A stretch of DNA of 27,839 nt, taken from NCBI GenBank assembly GCA_019649035.1, contig BMAT01009583.1, forward strand, positions 37,033 through 64,871. Reading direction: 5' to 3'. A program made the translations under genes and the position numbers. This stretch comes from Elysia marginata. Lineage: Eukaryota > Mollusca > Gastropoda > Plakobranchidae. The notes beneath the pieces were generated by a model that saw only the letters and a list, made by a program, of their open reading frames with translations, was not told the DNA's origin and searched no databases. Below are positions 1-10,989 of this stretch, in pieces. Within the stretch, counting starts at the first letter, position 1, and every line of letters starts with the position of its first letter.

Positions 1-964
1 TGGGTGAAGTGCACGTTGCATCATGATATCGCTTGTTGTGCTCTAAGTCTAAGGTCTACACCTTTGTCCACCTTTTACCCTCCATGCCTCCCTATTCAGC
101 CCATGCCCCCAAGCCTTCCCAACCCAAAACGTGCAAATAGCATATTACTGGTGACAACGAAGGAAGATGAGAATCCCTGCTGAGTGATTCTGGCTTTTTC
201 CGCACGTCTCATTGGTTGCCTGATCAACTAATTTTTACCGATTTCATAATTCATAGCGTGCGTTTAGAAGATGTTGCGTGTGTTTAGGGAACATACTGAT
301 CATATAGAAAAAAATCGCTCATAGCGATTGAGTGTTAGTTAAATCGTAGCGTGCATTTATCTGACGTGCGTTAAACCAGAAACTCTACTGTATTGTGTTG
401 TCATTGTCAAGATCATTTTGATAATTTGATTCATCTTCATGTGCTCTATAAATTAGTATAATGCTAATTTAAAATTATGCTTGAGTGCCAATTTTGCAAC
501 AATCATGCGATGCAAAGTATCTCCTGAACTGAAAAAAAGGAAAAGGAATGCTAGCAAAATAATATCTGTTTGAAAAAAATAAATTTAAGGAAACCTATGA
601 ATCTCAGGTTGGAATTTGATAATTGTCAATACAAAATTGTTTGCAATAAAAGATGACCTTTGATTTGTAAGGAAAGAACTTCAAAAATACTGCTCTGGGG
701 TAAGCAGTTTCAGGTCTAACAATAATTGTAAGTGCCAAGAGGTGTACTGGATGGAACTTGGAAGTTTTTGTTTTTTTTTGCTTAGGCTTCTTGTGTACTG
801 GTACCTGATTTTTAAACCTTAGCCAAAATATTGCCAATGTTTTGGCTAAACTTGAGTAGCTCTTTTACTTTGTTTTTGTTATGAAAGGTCTATTTATCTT
901 TTCTTTAAAAATAAAAAAACAGAACCAATAGCTCATATATGGTTTAAAAATTATCAATTTGCAG
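1..964. other. Region upstream of the first visible DERA exon (first intron and/or promoter)
   Basis: No coding exon could be assigned here. The DERA exon starting at 965 is entered in phase 1, so an upstream exon of about 10 codons plus one base must exist in this stretch or before the window. An inverted CCAAT motif (attgg, about 211-215) and a CG-containing stretch in the first 400 bases would suit a promoter, but this is weak. A short palindrome, atcgct-cat-agcgat, lies near 314-328. The 77-codon minus-strand reading frame at 604-837 has no recognisable family and looks like chance. Confidence 0.4.
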
Positions 965-1062
965 ATGAATCTTATCTGAAAAATGTTAGAGTCAACCTGT
1001 CCGCTGTAAAGGCAAGAGCTGCTGAAATCGGGACTCAAAGATCAGTGAAGAAACAGCAGCAG
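965..1062 (+). CDS. DERA: DERA first visible exon (N-terminal helix)
   Basis: Preceded by tttgcag and followed by gtagtg. The frame begins with two bases (at) completing a split codon, most likely GAT (Asp), then ESYLKNV; the split Asp aligns with human Asp11. It ends in frame on SVKKQQQ, matching human TVKKEWQ. The ATG at 965-967 cannot be the start, because that frame stops after four codons. Confidence 0.85.
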
Positions 1063-4000
1063 GTAGTGATCCAGTGCTTGTTTTAGCCAGAATTACATAT
1101 AGCACATAAATTAATTATTTTTACTTTTAAGATGCAAAATATATTGTGCATAATTTTAGAGCATTTTTTGTAATATTAGTTATACGGTTGTGTTTGTATG
1201 TGTTTGTGGTTGTATATGAACAAACATATTGTGTATATCTAAAATCCATGCATTTATTTTGACAAAAATTTCTTTTTTAAATTAATTTAAAGAACAAAAT
1301 ATTTTGAAAGAGAAAATGATAAATCAGGTCAATCTTACAGAGAAGGCATGTATATAAGTCCTGATGAATTTATAGTTTTAGCTATGAATATGCTATTCAT
1401 GCCTAAGCTGCCAAAATGAAATTATCCTAATTACAAAAATTTTACATCTAGATTTTTGCAAATCAAAGATTTTTTAAAAATTCTCATGCTGGTATATAGT
1501 CTGTTTGATACCCTAAATTTTGCAAATTTTAAAATAAAAATTTTATCTACAAGTAGTCATTTATTTACAAGACAGATCACATGTGTGACCCAAATCACTG
1601 CAACACAGATATGTGATAAAAAATTGAACCAGTGGTAAGAAAATTAGGCATATGGTGTTTATAGTCTAAAAGAACAATCTATCAAGCTAATTTTGTCTAA
1701 ATTTTTCAAACACAGGCTGCCTGGCAACTGAGGGCACTATCTTGCATAGATTTAACTACACTAGCAGGAGATGACACCCCAGTCAATGTGGCTAGGCTCT
1801 GTGCAAAAGCAGCACATCCTATTGGCAAAGATATTGTGAAAATGTTGAATATGAATGAAAAAGGTGAGTCTAAATTGCACATGTAGCAGCGTTTAATAGC
1901 AAATACTTTATTAAAGTCTCTAAGTGCAAGCCATATTAAAAATATATGTGCATACATCAGTGGTGTTCCAGGAAAACCCATCAATGGGTCAATTTTTTTT
2001 CAAGTAATCAAAGTTTCTGATAGAGGAAGATTTTCTGAGTTTTTTTGCTTTTTATTCTTTTTTTGCTTTTTTTATCTCAAATGGTTCAAGAAATATGCCA
2101 TGGTGTTTCAAGTTTTAAAACTGAAGTGGTTTGGTCATAATAAAACACAGAATTAAATACTCTGCAGTTTGAACGTTTCATTAATTTTTATCATCTTGTT
2201 TATAAGAAGTTGCAGTTTATGCTTATCTAAAAATTACAATATTGATAGGGTAAGCATAGTTTTACTTTACAGACCTTTATCTCCAAAACACTATACATGT
2301 GCACACATAAGAAGATGTGTGCTATGAGGAAAGTAATATTAGTTTTTACATGTTCAAAGTTTTAAATAAGTTAAACCTCATATTTATCGTCTTCATTAAA
2401 GCAAAAAAAAAAGTTATCTAGTTTGATGTGTGTATCAGAGCATGATATACATTGTTTTGTCCTCTCAGCTTACTTTTGAACATTATTTGCAAATATTTTT
2501 ATTATAAAGACCTTACATTTCTCACACAATTTGCCTAGATGCATGACGCATCAGTCTCGAAATCATCAGAATAAACTTATAAATCTATTTATAATGTTAA
2601 TGTTAATTGTTATTCGGTTTTATTTCAGAAGCAAAAATCACTACTGGTGCTGTTTGTGTGTACCCAAATCAAGTCGAGACCGCAAGAGAAACGTTGGACA
2701 AATGTGGAGAGGAAGGCCGATCTATCCCAGTGGCATCTGGTATGATGTGCAGTTTAGAAGATGATTTCTAATTTATGACTTGCAACGGTCAGCAACCTTA
2801 TAAAGCTTGTACTGTACACTATTATATTTTTTTTTCTCACATTGAATGGGGGGCAACACTAAAGGCTCTTCTTTTCACCTTTTTAGTAGAACTTTTTACT
2901 TATTTAACAACTTTGCTTAAGTTACACTAACAAATAAAAAAGGAAAATCAGTTTATGCCAATTCTCAAACACCTTCAGTAATGTTCCAACATGCAATCAA
3001 ACAAAGGCTTTTGAAAAATGTATTACATTTCATAACCAATATATTAGATTTTTGTTGATATTTAGCTGTCTCCTCCTCTCCCCCCCCACCCCCCACCCCC
3101 AACTCACTTTTGTTGATATTAACAACAAAAAATAAATGTATATAATTAATTCACCAAACTTGCTCTTCAAGAATTGTATTGTGTATTGTTTCTGTCCTTA
3201 GTTGCCACTGGATTTCCATGTGGCCAAACACCACTTGGGCCTCGATTGGAGGAAATCAGGTCAGCAGTGAAAGATGGTGCTTCTGAGATAGACATTGTTA
3301 TCAACAGGACTTATGCCCTTGCTGGAAACTGGAAAGGTTAGTTTGAGGGTCTCTTAACTCATTCAGGACATAATTTTTTAAAGATTGTGAATTACAGTGC
3401 AGTCCTCTCAGGTTGAAGTGCTTGGGAACAGCTAATTCAGTTCAGGAGATCAGAAGTTGGAGTGAAATGGTAGTTGATCAAGAAACAAATACCGGTTAGG
3501 ATCCAAAAATAGATTTTAAATAACCATAGATAGGAGTTATCAGAGTCAAAGTTAAGTGGACTCCACTGATATTAAGCTCTCTTGAGTACAAACAAAAGGG
3601 TTTTCATAAGTGAAAGTGCTGTCCCCAAAATTGTTTAGCAAAAATCTTCCTAGCTTTCAACATGATTGCAAAGGTAAGTTAAGATCTAACAATTGACTGG
3701 AAAGGAACTAAAAATTTGTGAGATAGAGAGACTGTAGTCAAGCACCGAATTCTATTTTAATAAGTTTATGAGTAGATAGATTGGCGATACATCCGCATTC
3801 AATTATACAGTCTGAATGAGTCGAGTGTCATGCTTTTTACGATTTAAACAGATAGAAACAAAATTCAGCCAGTTCTGTTAGAATAAAAAGACTTTAACAC
3901 AATCAAGTCATGCAGTTCTCGAGGTTAGTTTACATGAAGTAACGCATATTTATATGCTGTGCACTTTACATCTACACTTTAAGGAGCGGAAAATTATAAA

Positions 4001-6127
4001 ATTTAAGAAGAAATTACTACTAGTACTACATCTCCAAACACATCCTACAGTTCGGTTAAAGTTTAGCTACCCTTGTGCAATCTTTCTGGCCTGACCAGAC
4101 TACCCAGACAGAAAAGCTGTAGGGAACTGTGAGAGACCTTACACAAACAGCCAAATTTGCTAAGGCTACCGGACTTCAAATGTGACTTGCCACGTCGCGA
4201 GAACAAAGAAGAAGAAGATTATTAATGCAAAGTTTTACCACTTTCAATGTGATTTTGGCAACTGGACAAGCCAAGCTGCTTTTAAATTGATTTAGTTATC
4301 TGTGTTTTAGCACTAATTTTATCAATTTTTTTTTGTTTTTCTTGGTAGAATAAATTTACTCAGATAATGAAGTGACAATGAGATTTTAAAATCTCCCCTT
4401 CGCCAGGTGTATATGATGAAGTTTGCCAGATGAAAGCAGCCTGCGGTAACGCCCACATGAAGACGATTTTGGCTACAGGAGAACTTGGCTCATTAAGAAA
4501 TGTTTACAAGGCTAGTCTAGTGTGCATGATGGCAGGTTGGTGCTGATGAGCTAGTTTGAAAGTACTAGTTTAAGATATCTAATATTTTTTAATAATATTT
4601 TTGTCTCTTTTTGCGGTTGAAATTTCCAAAATTGAAGTTAAATAATTTGAATTTTTATAATTGGAAGTTTTCTAGAGGGGAAGTTTTTTTTTTATTTGGT
4701 TTTGTTAGATGTGAACCTGTAATTTAAAACCAAGAAGTTCATTTTTGTTGAGCCAAAGATTAGATTGTGATTTTTACTGGAACTATCGTAGGTTTTTTTT
4801 GTTCCCAAGCAATTTCTTTACTCCTATGTAAGGCTATGATAAACACAGCTGTCCTCTCAAAACCCATAGAGAGGTGTTTTTGCCTCATAGAATCACTGCG
4901 TTTGTCCTTTTACAGAGAGAGAGTTGCTTATATTAATCATAGAGCAGAAATTCTCTTTATCAAATAAACATGATCCCTTTTGTATAATTCAAATCCCCTT
5001 ATCTTAAACCTTGCGGTCATTTCTTTGAGATTTGAATTCAGAGGTTTTCACTGTATTTACTGGAACAGATTTGCCCCCATTCCTTCCCTATCTTTCTCCA
5101 ACTCTCTCAAACTTAATCCTGGCAATATTTCTTTTTCAATACCACTACCTTTTTTCAATAGAGCTGTTTTTTTTTGTTCCCTACCAAGGGTTGAAGGATC
5201 GTGACATAAATTTCTGTAGGGCAAGTAATTTATCCCTTCTACACCCCTGAACAATGTTTGCATTGATCATGGCGAAGATTATGTTGAAAAGAAGCTGAGA
5301 AGCACCTGTTGACTAGGAGTAAGTTTAATTATAGTGGCTCAAATGATAAGCATGCTATTGGGAAAAAATGAAAAATTTCAAACAGGCCTCTTTTCCCATT
5401 TATTAGTTTTAAAATTTCTTCTGTTTTAGGGGCGGACTTCATCAAAACATCAACAGGGAAGGAAGGAGTCAATGCTACGCTAGTTGTTGCTCTTGTCATG
5501 ATCAGAGCTATCAGAGACTATCATGCTCTCACAGGGTTTAAGGTATGTGTACTTTTTGTCCTCAGCTGTGGTTTGTACCATCTTTTAACAATGAAGAGCT
5601 TTTTTTCTTAGGTTTTTGTTTATGTAAAGGTATGTCAAAATAAAGGAAATGTGGGTGCTTTTTTAAATGCAAAATTGGTTATATTAGGCTGAAAGTAAAA
5701 TTTGCCGGATGGACAATTTGCTCTTATTTCTTTTTTAGTAAACAAGAGAAAGTTTTCAGGTCTATAAATTTTATACATAATAAACATAGGCTGTTATTAA
5801 ATCAACTGCAAAAGCGTGTCAAAAATCATTATATATTATAAGATTACCTATAAAGGTCATTTGATGTTTTCAAAGAGATGCTTATTTATTAAGTGTTCAT
5901 ATGATGTTACTCTTTCATAGGTGGGTTTTAAGCCAGCAGGCGGGATCCGCACAGCAAAAGATGCTTGCGTTTGGCTGTCCCTGATGAAAGAGGAGCTTGG
6001 GGAGGAGTGGACTAAACCAAGTCTTTTCCGTATTGGTGCAAGTGCCTTACTGGGAGATATTGAGCGGCAGCTATACCATTATGCCACCGGTTGCTACCCT
6101 GCAATGGGACAAATGCCCATGGGTTGA
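965..6127 (+). CDS. DERA: Deoxyribose-phosphate aldolase (DERA), seven visible exons, N-terminus missing
   Basis: Coding segments join 965-1062, 1716-1863, 2629-2739, 3202-3336, 4407-4535, 5430-5542 and 5921-6127 (stop TGA 6125-6127), all with GT/AG borders and compatible phases. The product cleaves 2-deoxy-D-ribose 5-phosphate to glyceraldehyde 3-phosphate and acetaldehyde, in cytosolic deoxynucleoside catabolism. It aligns along its length with the animal DERA family (human about 318 residues). About 313 residues are visible, and alignment to human suggests roughly 10 N-terminal residues are missing. Family landmarks in order: CVYP (E. coli Cys47 region), the EIDIVIN strand (E. coli Asp102), KTILATGEL, DFIKTSTGK with the Schiff-base lysine (E. 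coli Lys167), and VGFKPAGGIR with the second active-site lysine (E. coli Lys201). All catalytic residues are present and no frame is broken, so it should be active. Intron phases are 0, 1, 1, 1, 1, 0 after the first visible exon. Start not identified. Confidence 0.96.
1063..2628 (+). other. DERA introns 1063-1715 and 1864-2628 (interrupted by exon 1716-1863)
   Basis: Strongly AT-rich intron sequence with T-runs. I see no repeat family, RNA gene or conserved reading frame. The 60-codon and 92-codon frames at 1456-1638 (+) and 1706-1984 (-) are chance frames; the second lies antisense to a DERA exon. Confidence 0.8.
1716..1863 (+). CDS. DERA: DERA exon: IDLTTL segment
   Basis: Acceptor cacag, donor gtgagt. 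Encodes AAWQLRALSCIDLTTLAGDD and then the helix through VKMLNMNEK, matching human AAWLLKAVTFIDLTTLSGDD. This is the start of the TIM-barrel. Enters in phase 0 and leaves in phase 1. Confidence 0.93.
2629..2739 (+). CDS. DERA: DERA exon: CVYP segment
   Basis: Acceptor tatttcag, donor gtatga. Encodes EAKITTGAVCVYPNQV through RSIPVAS. The Cys in CVYP corresponds to E. coli DERA Cys47. Phase 1 on both sides. The helix after CVYP looks about three residues longer than human. Confidence 0.92.
2740..3201 (+). other. DERA intron with a C-rich low-complexity tract
   Basis: An AT-rich intron interrupted by a C-rich run at about 3071-3101, bounded on both sides by the same 13-base word (ttttgttgatatt at 3050-3062 and 3108-3120). 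Otherwise featureless. Confidence 0.75.
3202..3336 (+). CDS. DERA: DERA exon: VATGFP and EIDIVIN segment
   Basis: Acceptor tccttag, donor gttagt. Encodes VATGFPCGQTPLGPRLEEIR, then DGASEIDIVINRTYALAGNWK. The Asp in EIDIVIN is the counterpart of E. coli Asp102, part of the proton relay. Phase 1 on both sides. Confidence 0.95.
3337..4406 (+). other. DERA intron, 1.07 kb, with a possible decayed retroelement tail
   Basis: Most of the intron is plain AT-rich sequence. From about 4040 to 4225 the composition shifts to a GC-richer block ending in cgtcgcgagaacaaagaaga and a short (GAA)n run. That looks like the 3' end of a non-LTR or SINE insertion with a microsatellite tail. No reading frame and no clear target duplication were found. 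Confidence 0.4.
4407..4535 (+). CDS. DERA: DERA exon: KTILATGEL segment
   Basis: Acceptor cgccag, donor gttggt. Encodes GVYDEVCQMKAACGNAHMKT, then ILATGELGSLRNVYKASLVC and MMA. Closely matches human HLKTILATGELGTLTNVYKA. Phase 1 on both sides. Confidence 0.94.
4536..5920 (+). other. DERA introns 4536-5429 and 5543-5920 (interrupted by exon 5430-5542)
   Basis: The first intron includes a C/T-rich stretch around 5070-5200, which explains several overlapping 66-74-codon open frames on both strands there; none resembles a protein. The second is AT-rich with no structure seen. Confidence 0.7.
5430..5542 (+). CDS. DERA: DERA exon: Schiff-base lysine segment
   Basis: Acceptor ttttag, donor gtatgt. 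Encodes GADFIKTSTGKEGVNATLVV through HALTGFK. The first Lys of FIKTSTGK is the catalytic Schiff-base residue (E. coli Lys167). Enters in phase 1 and leaves in phase 0. Confidence 0.95.
5921..6127 (+). CDS. DERA: DERA last exon: GFKPAGG segment and C-terminus
   Basis: Acceptor ttcatag. Encodes VGFKPAGGIRTAKDA, then LFRIGASALLGDIERQLYHY and ends MPMG-stop. GFKPAGG holds the second active-site lysine (E. coli Lys201). LFRIGAS lies in the phosphate-binding part of the family. The end aligns with human DLPMS, so the C-terminus is complete. Confidence 0.96.
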   Translation: MGFKPAGGIRTAKDACVWLSLMKEELGEEWTKPSLFRIGASALLGDIERQLYHYATGCYPAMGQMPMG

Positions 6128-7320
6128 GTTTGATGCAGAAGAACCAATTGCCATTCCCTTTTTGCCTTAAAGTTGTACATTTAATAGACTATATGCTTAA
6201 ACATAAGTATATTTATTACTTGTAGATAAATATTTATATTGATTGTATAACTTTGCCAAATGAGGCCTACAACTTTACTTTTTAAGTATATTGTTAAGAT
6301 GAGAGATTACCTACAGCTTAGCAACGATTACAGTATACTACTTTATCATTATCATTTATTTGAGGTCTCTAAAAATGGTTTTCTTGCAAATCCATCTTAG
6401 TGATTTTTTTTCTGGCCCAGTTTTTTCGTTTACTTTTTTTTTGTTTGCCTTTTCTTTCATCACGACACCTTTTTAAAGCTATAAAATTGTGATATTAAGG
6501 GAAAGCTGATGAACAAAAAACAAAGCAAATCCTGTGTGAACTTGAATTGTGTTCATAATTTGATGAACTTTTATCTTTTTCTAGGAGACCAGGCTGTGTT
6601 TGGAGCTTTGAAGTAAATTTCAATTTTGCTTATATAGGCCTACTTATAGCCTGTTGGTTTTTTTAGTTCTTTATCCACCACTTTTCTTTTTTTTTAACTG
6701 TTTCTGCTGATTTGTGTAGCTGTGTTGTAGCCCAGGTAAATGATGATAAATACGCACTGGCTTATTTCGAGCTAGAGACTTGAAAAGATAAATGAGGACA
6801 GTGAGGTAAAAAATGAGTTATAAGTTTCCTGTTGTAGTTATGTTAAGCACTATTTCTTTCCTTTCTCAAAGAATTTGACAAATACAACTTTTAATTATTT
6901 GCTTTGAAGTTTTAAGTGTTTTCTGTTCCAAAACATTCACTGAAACTTTCAATGTTAGTTCAAACTTTAAAGCTGATCTTTTTAAAGTTACTACAGGTTT
7001 TACTACCTTTTCACCTTGAAAAGGCCATAATTTCTTACAAATTAAGATAGGAAACCCAAGAAAATTAACAAACGTAACAAAATTTCTGACTCAACCATAA
7101 CTTGCCTGGGCTTCTACACAATTAGTTTGAAACAATGAAATTGTTGAACTAAAAAATTTCCTGTTGATGAATGTCATAAACATTTTAATACTTATTTTTA
7201 CTGAAAAGCCATACAGACCTATTTACTAGTCATATGTACCTGTATATATATTGTATTTTACTTTTAGATTTTGTCTTCATTGTTACTTATATTAGTTATA
7301 AGCTTTATGGAAAAATAAAA
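6128..7320 (+). other. Probable DERA 3' untranslated region
   Basis: AT-rich and U-rich sequence follows the DERA stop with no reading frame. The first clear AATAAA on this strand is at 7314-7319, which would give a 3'UTR of about 1.2 kb. An earlier end using a variant signal cannot be excluded. Confidence 0.5.
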
Positions 7321-8826
7321 TCTACTTGCAAATTGTTCATACTTTCATCAGGTGCTAAGTGTCTTCTATCATACATTAAAATTGTTGAGTTATTCTTTGA
7401 TCTGTGTTAGCGTTGCACATCTGAGTACTTGTGAGATGGCCTGTGGAAAATCAGCTTCATGTCGGAATTTCAACATGTTGAGTTACCGTACTACTATTTA
7501 CCTAGGGGATATTTCATGCTCTTCAAGAGGTTGAAAAAGTTACAGCTCCAGTTTTTATGAGATCTGAGAGTAAGATGTTTGATTTCAAACAATAACAATA
7601 GTTGGTCATGGTACTATTATTAGAAATTTTTTTATTGAAAGGGCTCTCTAACTCAAATATTCTTAGCGTCTTGAGTCAGATTTTCCCTGGCAACGTCACC
7701 TTTAGTTTTTCAACCATGATTCCAACAGTGAATCCAATTAAAGTCAACATTATCAAGGGAAATTCTTGCTTGTAGTCAACTTTATTTTGTCAGCTTAATT
7801 TGAATTTACTTTTAATTTTTTTTATAATGCTTAAAGTCAATTCTTGTTATACATCAACAACTGAACAAGTCTACAATTTTTTTCTGTCCTGAGGTGTTGG
7901 CCTCATCCAGATTCAACTGTTATTTGTTTTGCATAATTTTAGATGTAAATTATTCATTAAATTTTGTGTTAAAGCATAGAAATTATGTCAAATGAAGCTG
8001 TCCTAAGAAAAAAGAAAGATATCATTTTGTCTACTATTATTGTTTAGCACTAGCAGTCTTAGTGTTTTCTTCATCTTTTCAATTAAATATAAACAGCTGA
8101 AAAAAGGATTTGCAACTGGATTTTAGATGAAAAGGTCACTAAAAGTTGATACTTTACATGAACAGGAATCTAAAATTCAGTCCTGTGGCCACATCACATG
8201 TACAAGTATTAATCTTTATAATATAGCCTGGATTAAGACCCTGTTTTGGGTAGTTTGAGATTTTTTCAACCAAAGCAGACTGATCTAATGACATAAGTTT
8301 TGTTAAAACTCAATAACATTGGTGTGGTGTAACTTAAGGCATGAGAAGATCATTGCTGCCTGAATATTAATTTGATTGTTACAACCTATGAAGCTAAAAC
8401 AATAAATGCTAGTGGCAATTACACACTTCCCTCAATCATTCCCTTAACCTGTGGAACAAGGTTGCCAATAGTGAAGGCATTGATTCAACATGTAAAAATC
8501 ATCATAACTCAACCAATAAACTCATTAACGAAGACTGCACCACAAGTTTCCTCACCACCTGGATGGTGCTAAATTCACAGCTCTGTTCACCACTTTGAGA
8601 CGTTGCTTATTTATTTATGTTTTAAAACGGTCTTTATCTAGGACTTCTTTTAGTGCTTGTGGTAGGGGCGCACTGTTCCATTATGCAGTGTAGATTTTTA
8701 AAAGTTGCCCTCAGTACATCTATTTTATAAAACTCTCTCGAAAAAGTGTGGCAATTTCAACACGCCACACAGAAAATTTATATCAGAACAATAGAGACAT
8801 CAATTTTGCTGACTTGTCTCCATGAC
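7321..8826. other. Intergenic AT-rich region
   Basis: No supported gene. Short open frames at 7352-7534 and 8372-8572 show no conserved motif. A TTATTTATTTA element lies near 8608. The word taaagtcaattcttg at 7832-7846 recurs at 26551-26565. Confidence 0.6.
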
Positions 8827-9125
8827 TTTTTTTTTTTTTACAAAAGTCATTGATGGCATTTTCACTTTTGAGTTCCAGCTGCTTCCGCAAGCAAACGCTG
8901 AAGTCTTATTCCCCGTTATAATGACATGCTTCATTATTGATTGAAAAATTTAAGGTAGCTTCCAGTGTATGTAATTAGCAGTGGATCAAAGAAGGCTTTA
9001 ATTAAAAATGTCTGAAAAATATTGCCAATCGTATGATTCAAACCCTTGACTTAGTTATACTAGCCTCGACACCCCTCGCCTTGCTACTCAAAGAAACAGC
9101 TTATACCATGTCGCCGCTACGCCAC
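8827..9125 (-). mobile_element. tRNA-derived SINE copy
   Basis: Read on the minus strand from 9125 downward. The head has a pol III A-box-like stretch (gtggcgtagcggcgacatgg, complement of 9106-9125) and, about 60 bases on, a B-box-like ggtttgaatc (complement of 9035-9044). The body has cagacattt, aaagcct and atccactgctaatt, and a poly-A stretch ends the unit (poly-T on + at about 8827-8839). A total near 300 bases suits a tRNA-headed SINE. The same body blocks occur in the palindrome at 10990-11200, which supports a repeat family. Both ends are inferred and I found no convincing target-site duplication. It is not a functional tRNA gene: the arms do not pair. Confidence 0.65.
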
Positions 9126-10959
9126 TTAAAAAAAAAAAGAATGTTTATAGCAAAGGTATTTTCTTAGCCTCATCAAGTCACTCTATCTTGAAACTTTATT
9201 TGAAATATCCCAATCTCACCAAAGGTAACAACTAATACCGTTGAAACATAGCTCTTTTGAGGTACATGTAACTGGGCTTTAGATTAGAACAGCCGTCGAT
9301 GGAAATCCTGTGGTTTGATTGTTCCAAATTGGTTAGATGAGACCTGTAGAGTTTGATTTTGAAGTGGTATCATCTTGAGCTTATATCGTAAGGATCAGAT
9401 TGTATGTAATGCCAAACCGTCACGAGAGTCTTGCGTATGGTTTAGAGCACAGGCAGCTGATACAATTAGCGCAGGTCGGGCAGAAGTTTTGATAAGCGGG
9501 CATACCAGGAAATTTCAAGCAGAGTGTGTTGGGGTGGGATGGTGGAAGCTAGGTACACGTTGTAACAAAATCAATGGTCATAAACCATAACAGGGGGCGT
9601 TTTAATAAACGACCATTACTTTTTTGACCCGTTGCAATGACACGCATTGTATGATATTAAAAGCCACGTAAATAATTTCGACGGCAGATGCTATGAGTAT
9701 GAATCACACCAACAGTCTTTATAGGCCGGTACTGCTTCACGATTAAAAAAGTGGGTGATTAATTGCTGCGGAGTTGAAATCTTCACAATCTGGCAAAGGG
9801 CTGCTGGCTTTCCTGCCTGGATTTTGAATTTCTCAGTTCTGGAACCAAACGGGTAAGCTGCTTGTTTGACTTGAGGTTATCTCAGATGTCGAAACAAAAC
9901 GATCTTCTCTCCCATGGGCCTACTCCGGAAGGTCTCATCCCTTTCATGCCTCTTTGGACTGCCGTTATTACATGTATTTTGTTTTCTTCACATTTGCGTT
10001 GACTGCTCGTTTGGGCCTTTCGATTTACACGTACGGTTTCGAATTTTAACCAATGTGCTGTGTCTGAAACTGGTAGGACTAAGGAGAGCCTTGACGCACG
10101 GGCCTAGCTCAAAACTCGTGTTCACTGTCCAGCGATTCTGTTAAAAGAAGGTGATGTGGTCCACAAAGCCACTGCGTGCATAAGGAAGAGGAAAAAAATA
10201 AAGAATAACAAATTGAATATGTGTGATTTATAGGTTGATAATGAAAAATAAAAGAAGAAAAAGAAAACTCAAAAGGACGAAAAGGGTGGAGAAAGATTAA
10301 TGGATAATATAAGACATTTGAAAAGTTTAGAAAAAAATGACCCACTGACATCTTGGCTGAGCGTCTCTGGTCCTTGGGAGCTAAATCATATAATCACTGT
10401 GCGTTATGGTATTTTAGAAAAGGCCATGTAATTTGAAGGAAAATATTCATTTTTTAAATTAGGTAAGCGCGACGCTGGGCAGATCTGCTATAAAAAAGTA
10501 AGAAATGGTGAGGCAAGAGAAAAATAACTCAGGCTATGCCACAGAGATCGGCCATAAACTATTGAAGATGCGCCAACCGTCTCATCTGTCTAGGCCTACA
10601 TGCATTTTACGTTTTACATGGGCTTTATTGTTTAGGCGTATGAAATGAAAAAGAAAAGCACTAATGTTGAATGCAGCTATTTTTTAGACCACATTAAGGA
10701 AAATAGTTGCCGCACCACTCGAATTTTAGCTTCAAACAAAACACAAATTAGACTACAGGCCCTATTTACTATGTAAATTTAGCAGGCGGGGATAGAGAAA
10801 GGTATGTGAGGAATTCCAAACAGAAACATCTAACGAGAAGCCTGGAGCATATTATTAGACAAGAATGTTAAACCGAACAAAAACGAAACAAAGATGTGTA
10901 AGGCCCTTACCACACCCTGGATGTCTACATAATTTTCATGCTATGCTGTTGTGGGTCAT
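9126..10959. other. Intergenic or FRS2 5' region with raised CG content
   Basis: From about 9370 to 10150 CG dinucleotides are commoner than elsewhere. Good splice donors without a coding partner occur at 9853 (gg/gtaagc) and 10463 (ag/gtaagc), and a weak tttata lies at 9718-9723. These would suit a promoter and noncoding first exon for FRS2, whose first coding exon has an upstream splice acceptor. Open frames at 9375-9590, 9914-10144 and 10109-10351 have no recognisable domain. From 10180 to 10345 the sequence is A/G-rich. Confidence 0.3.
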
Positions 10960-10989
10960 AATAAATAGTGGAGGCAGCCACTGCGCAAT

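Noticed and set aside
965-967. ATG at 965 as the DERA start codon
   Set aside because: That frame stops after four codons; the conserved frame is offset and enters from an upstream exon.
2531-2764. 77-codon frame MPRCMTHQ... on +
   Set aside because: It overlaps a DERA exon in a different frame and runs through its splice borders; the DERA frame explains the sequence.
9034-9125. tRNA gene on the minus strand
   Set aside because: A-box and B-box words are present, but no acceptor, D or T stems pair and the box spacing is too long. It reads as a SINE head, not a working tRNA.
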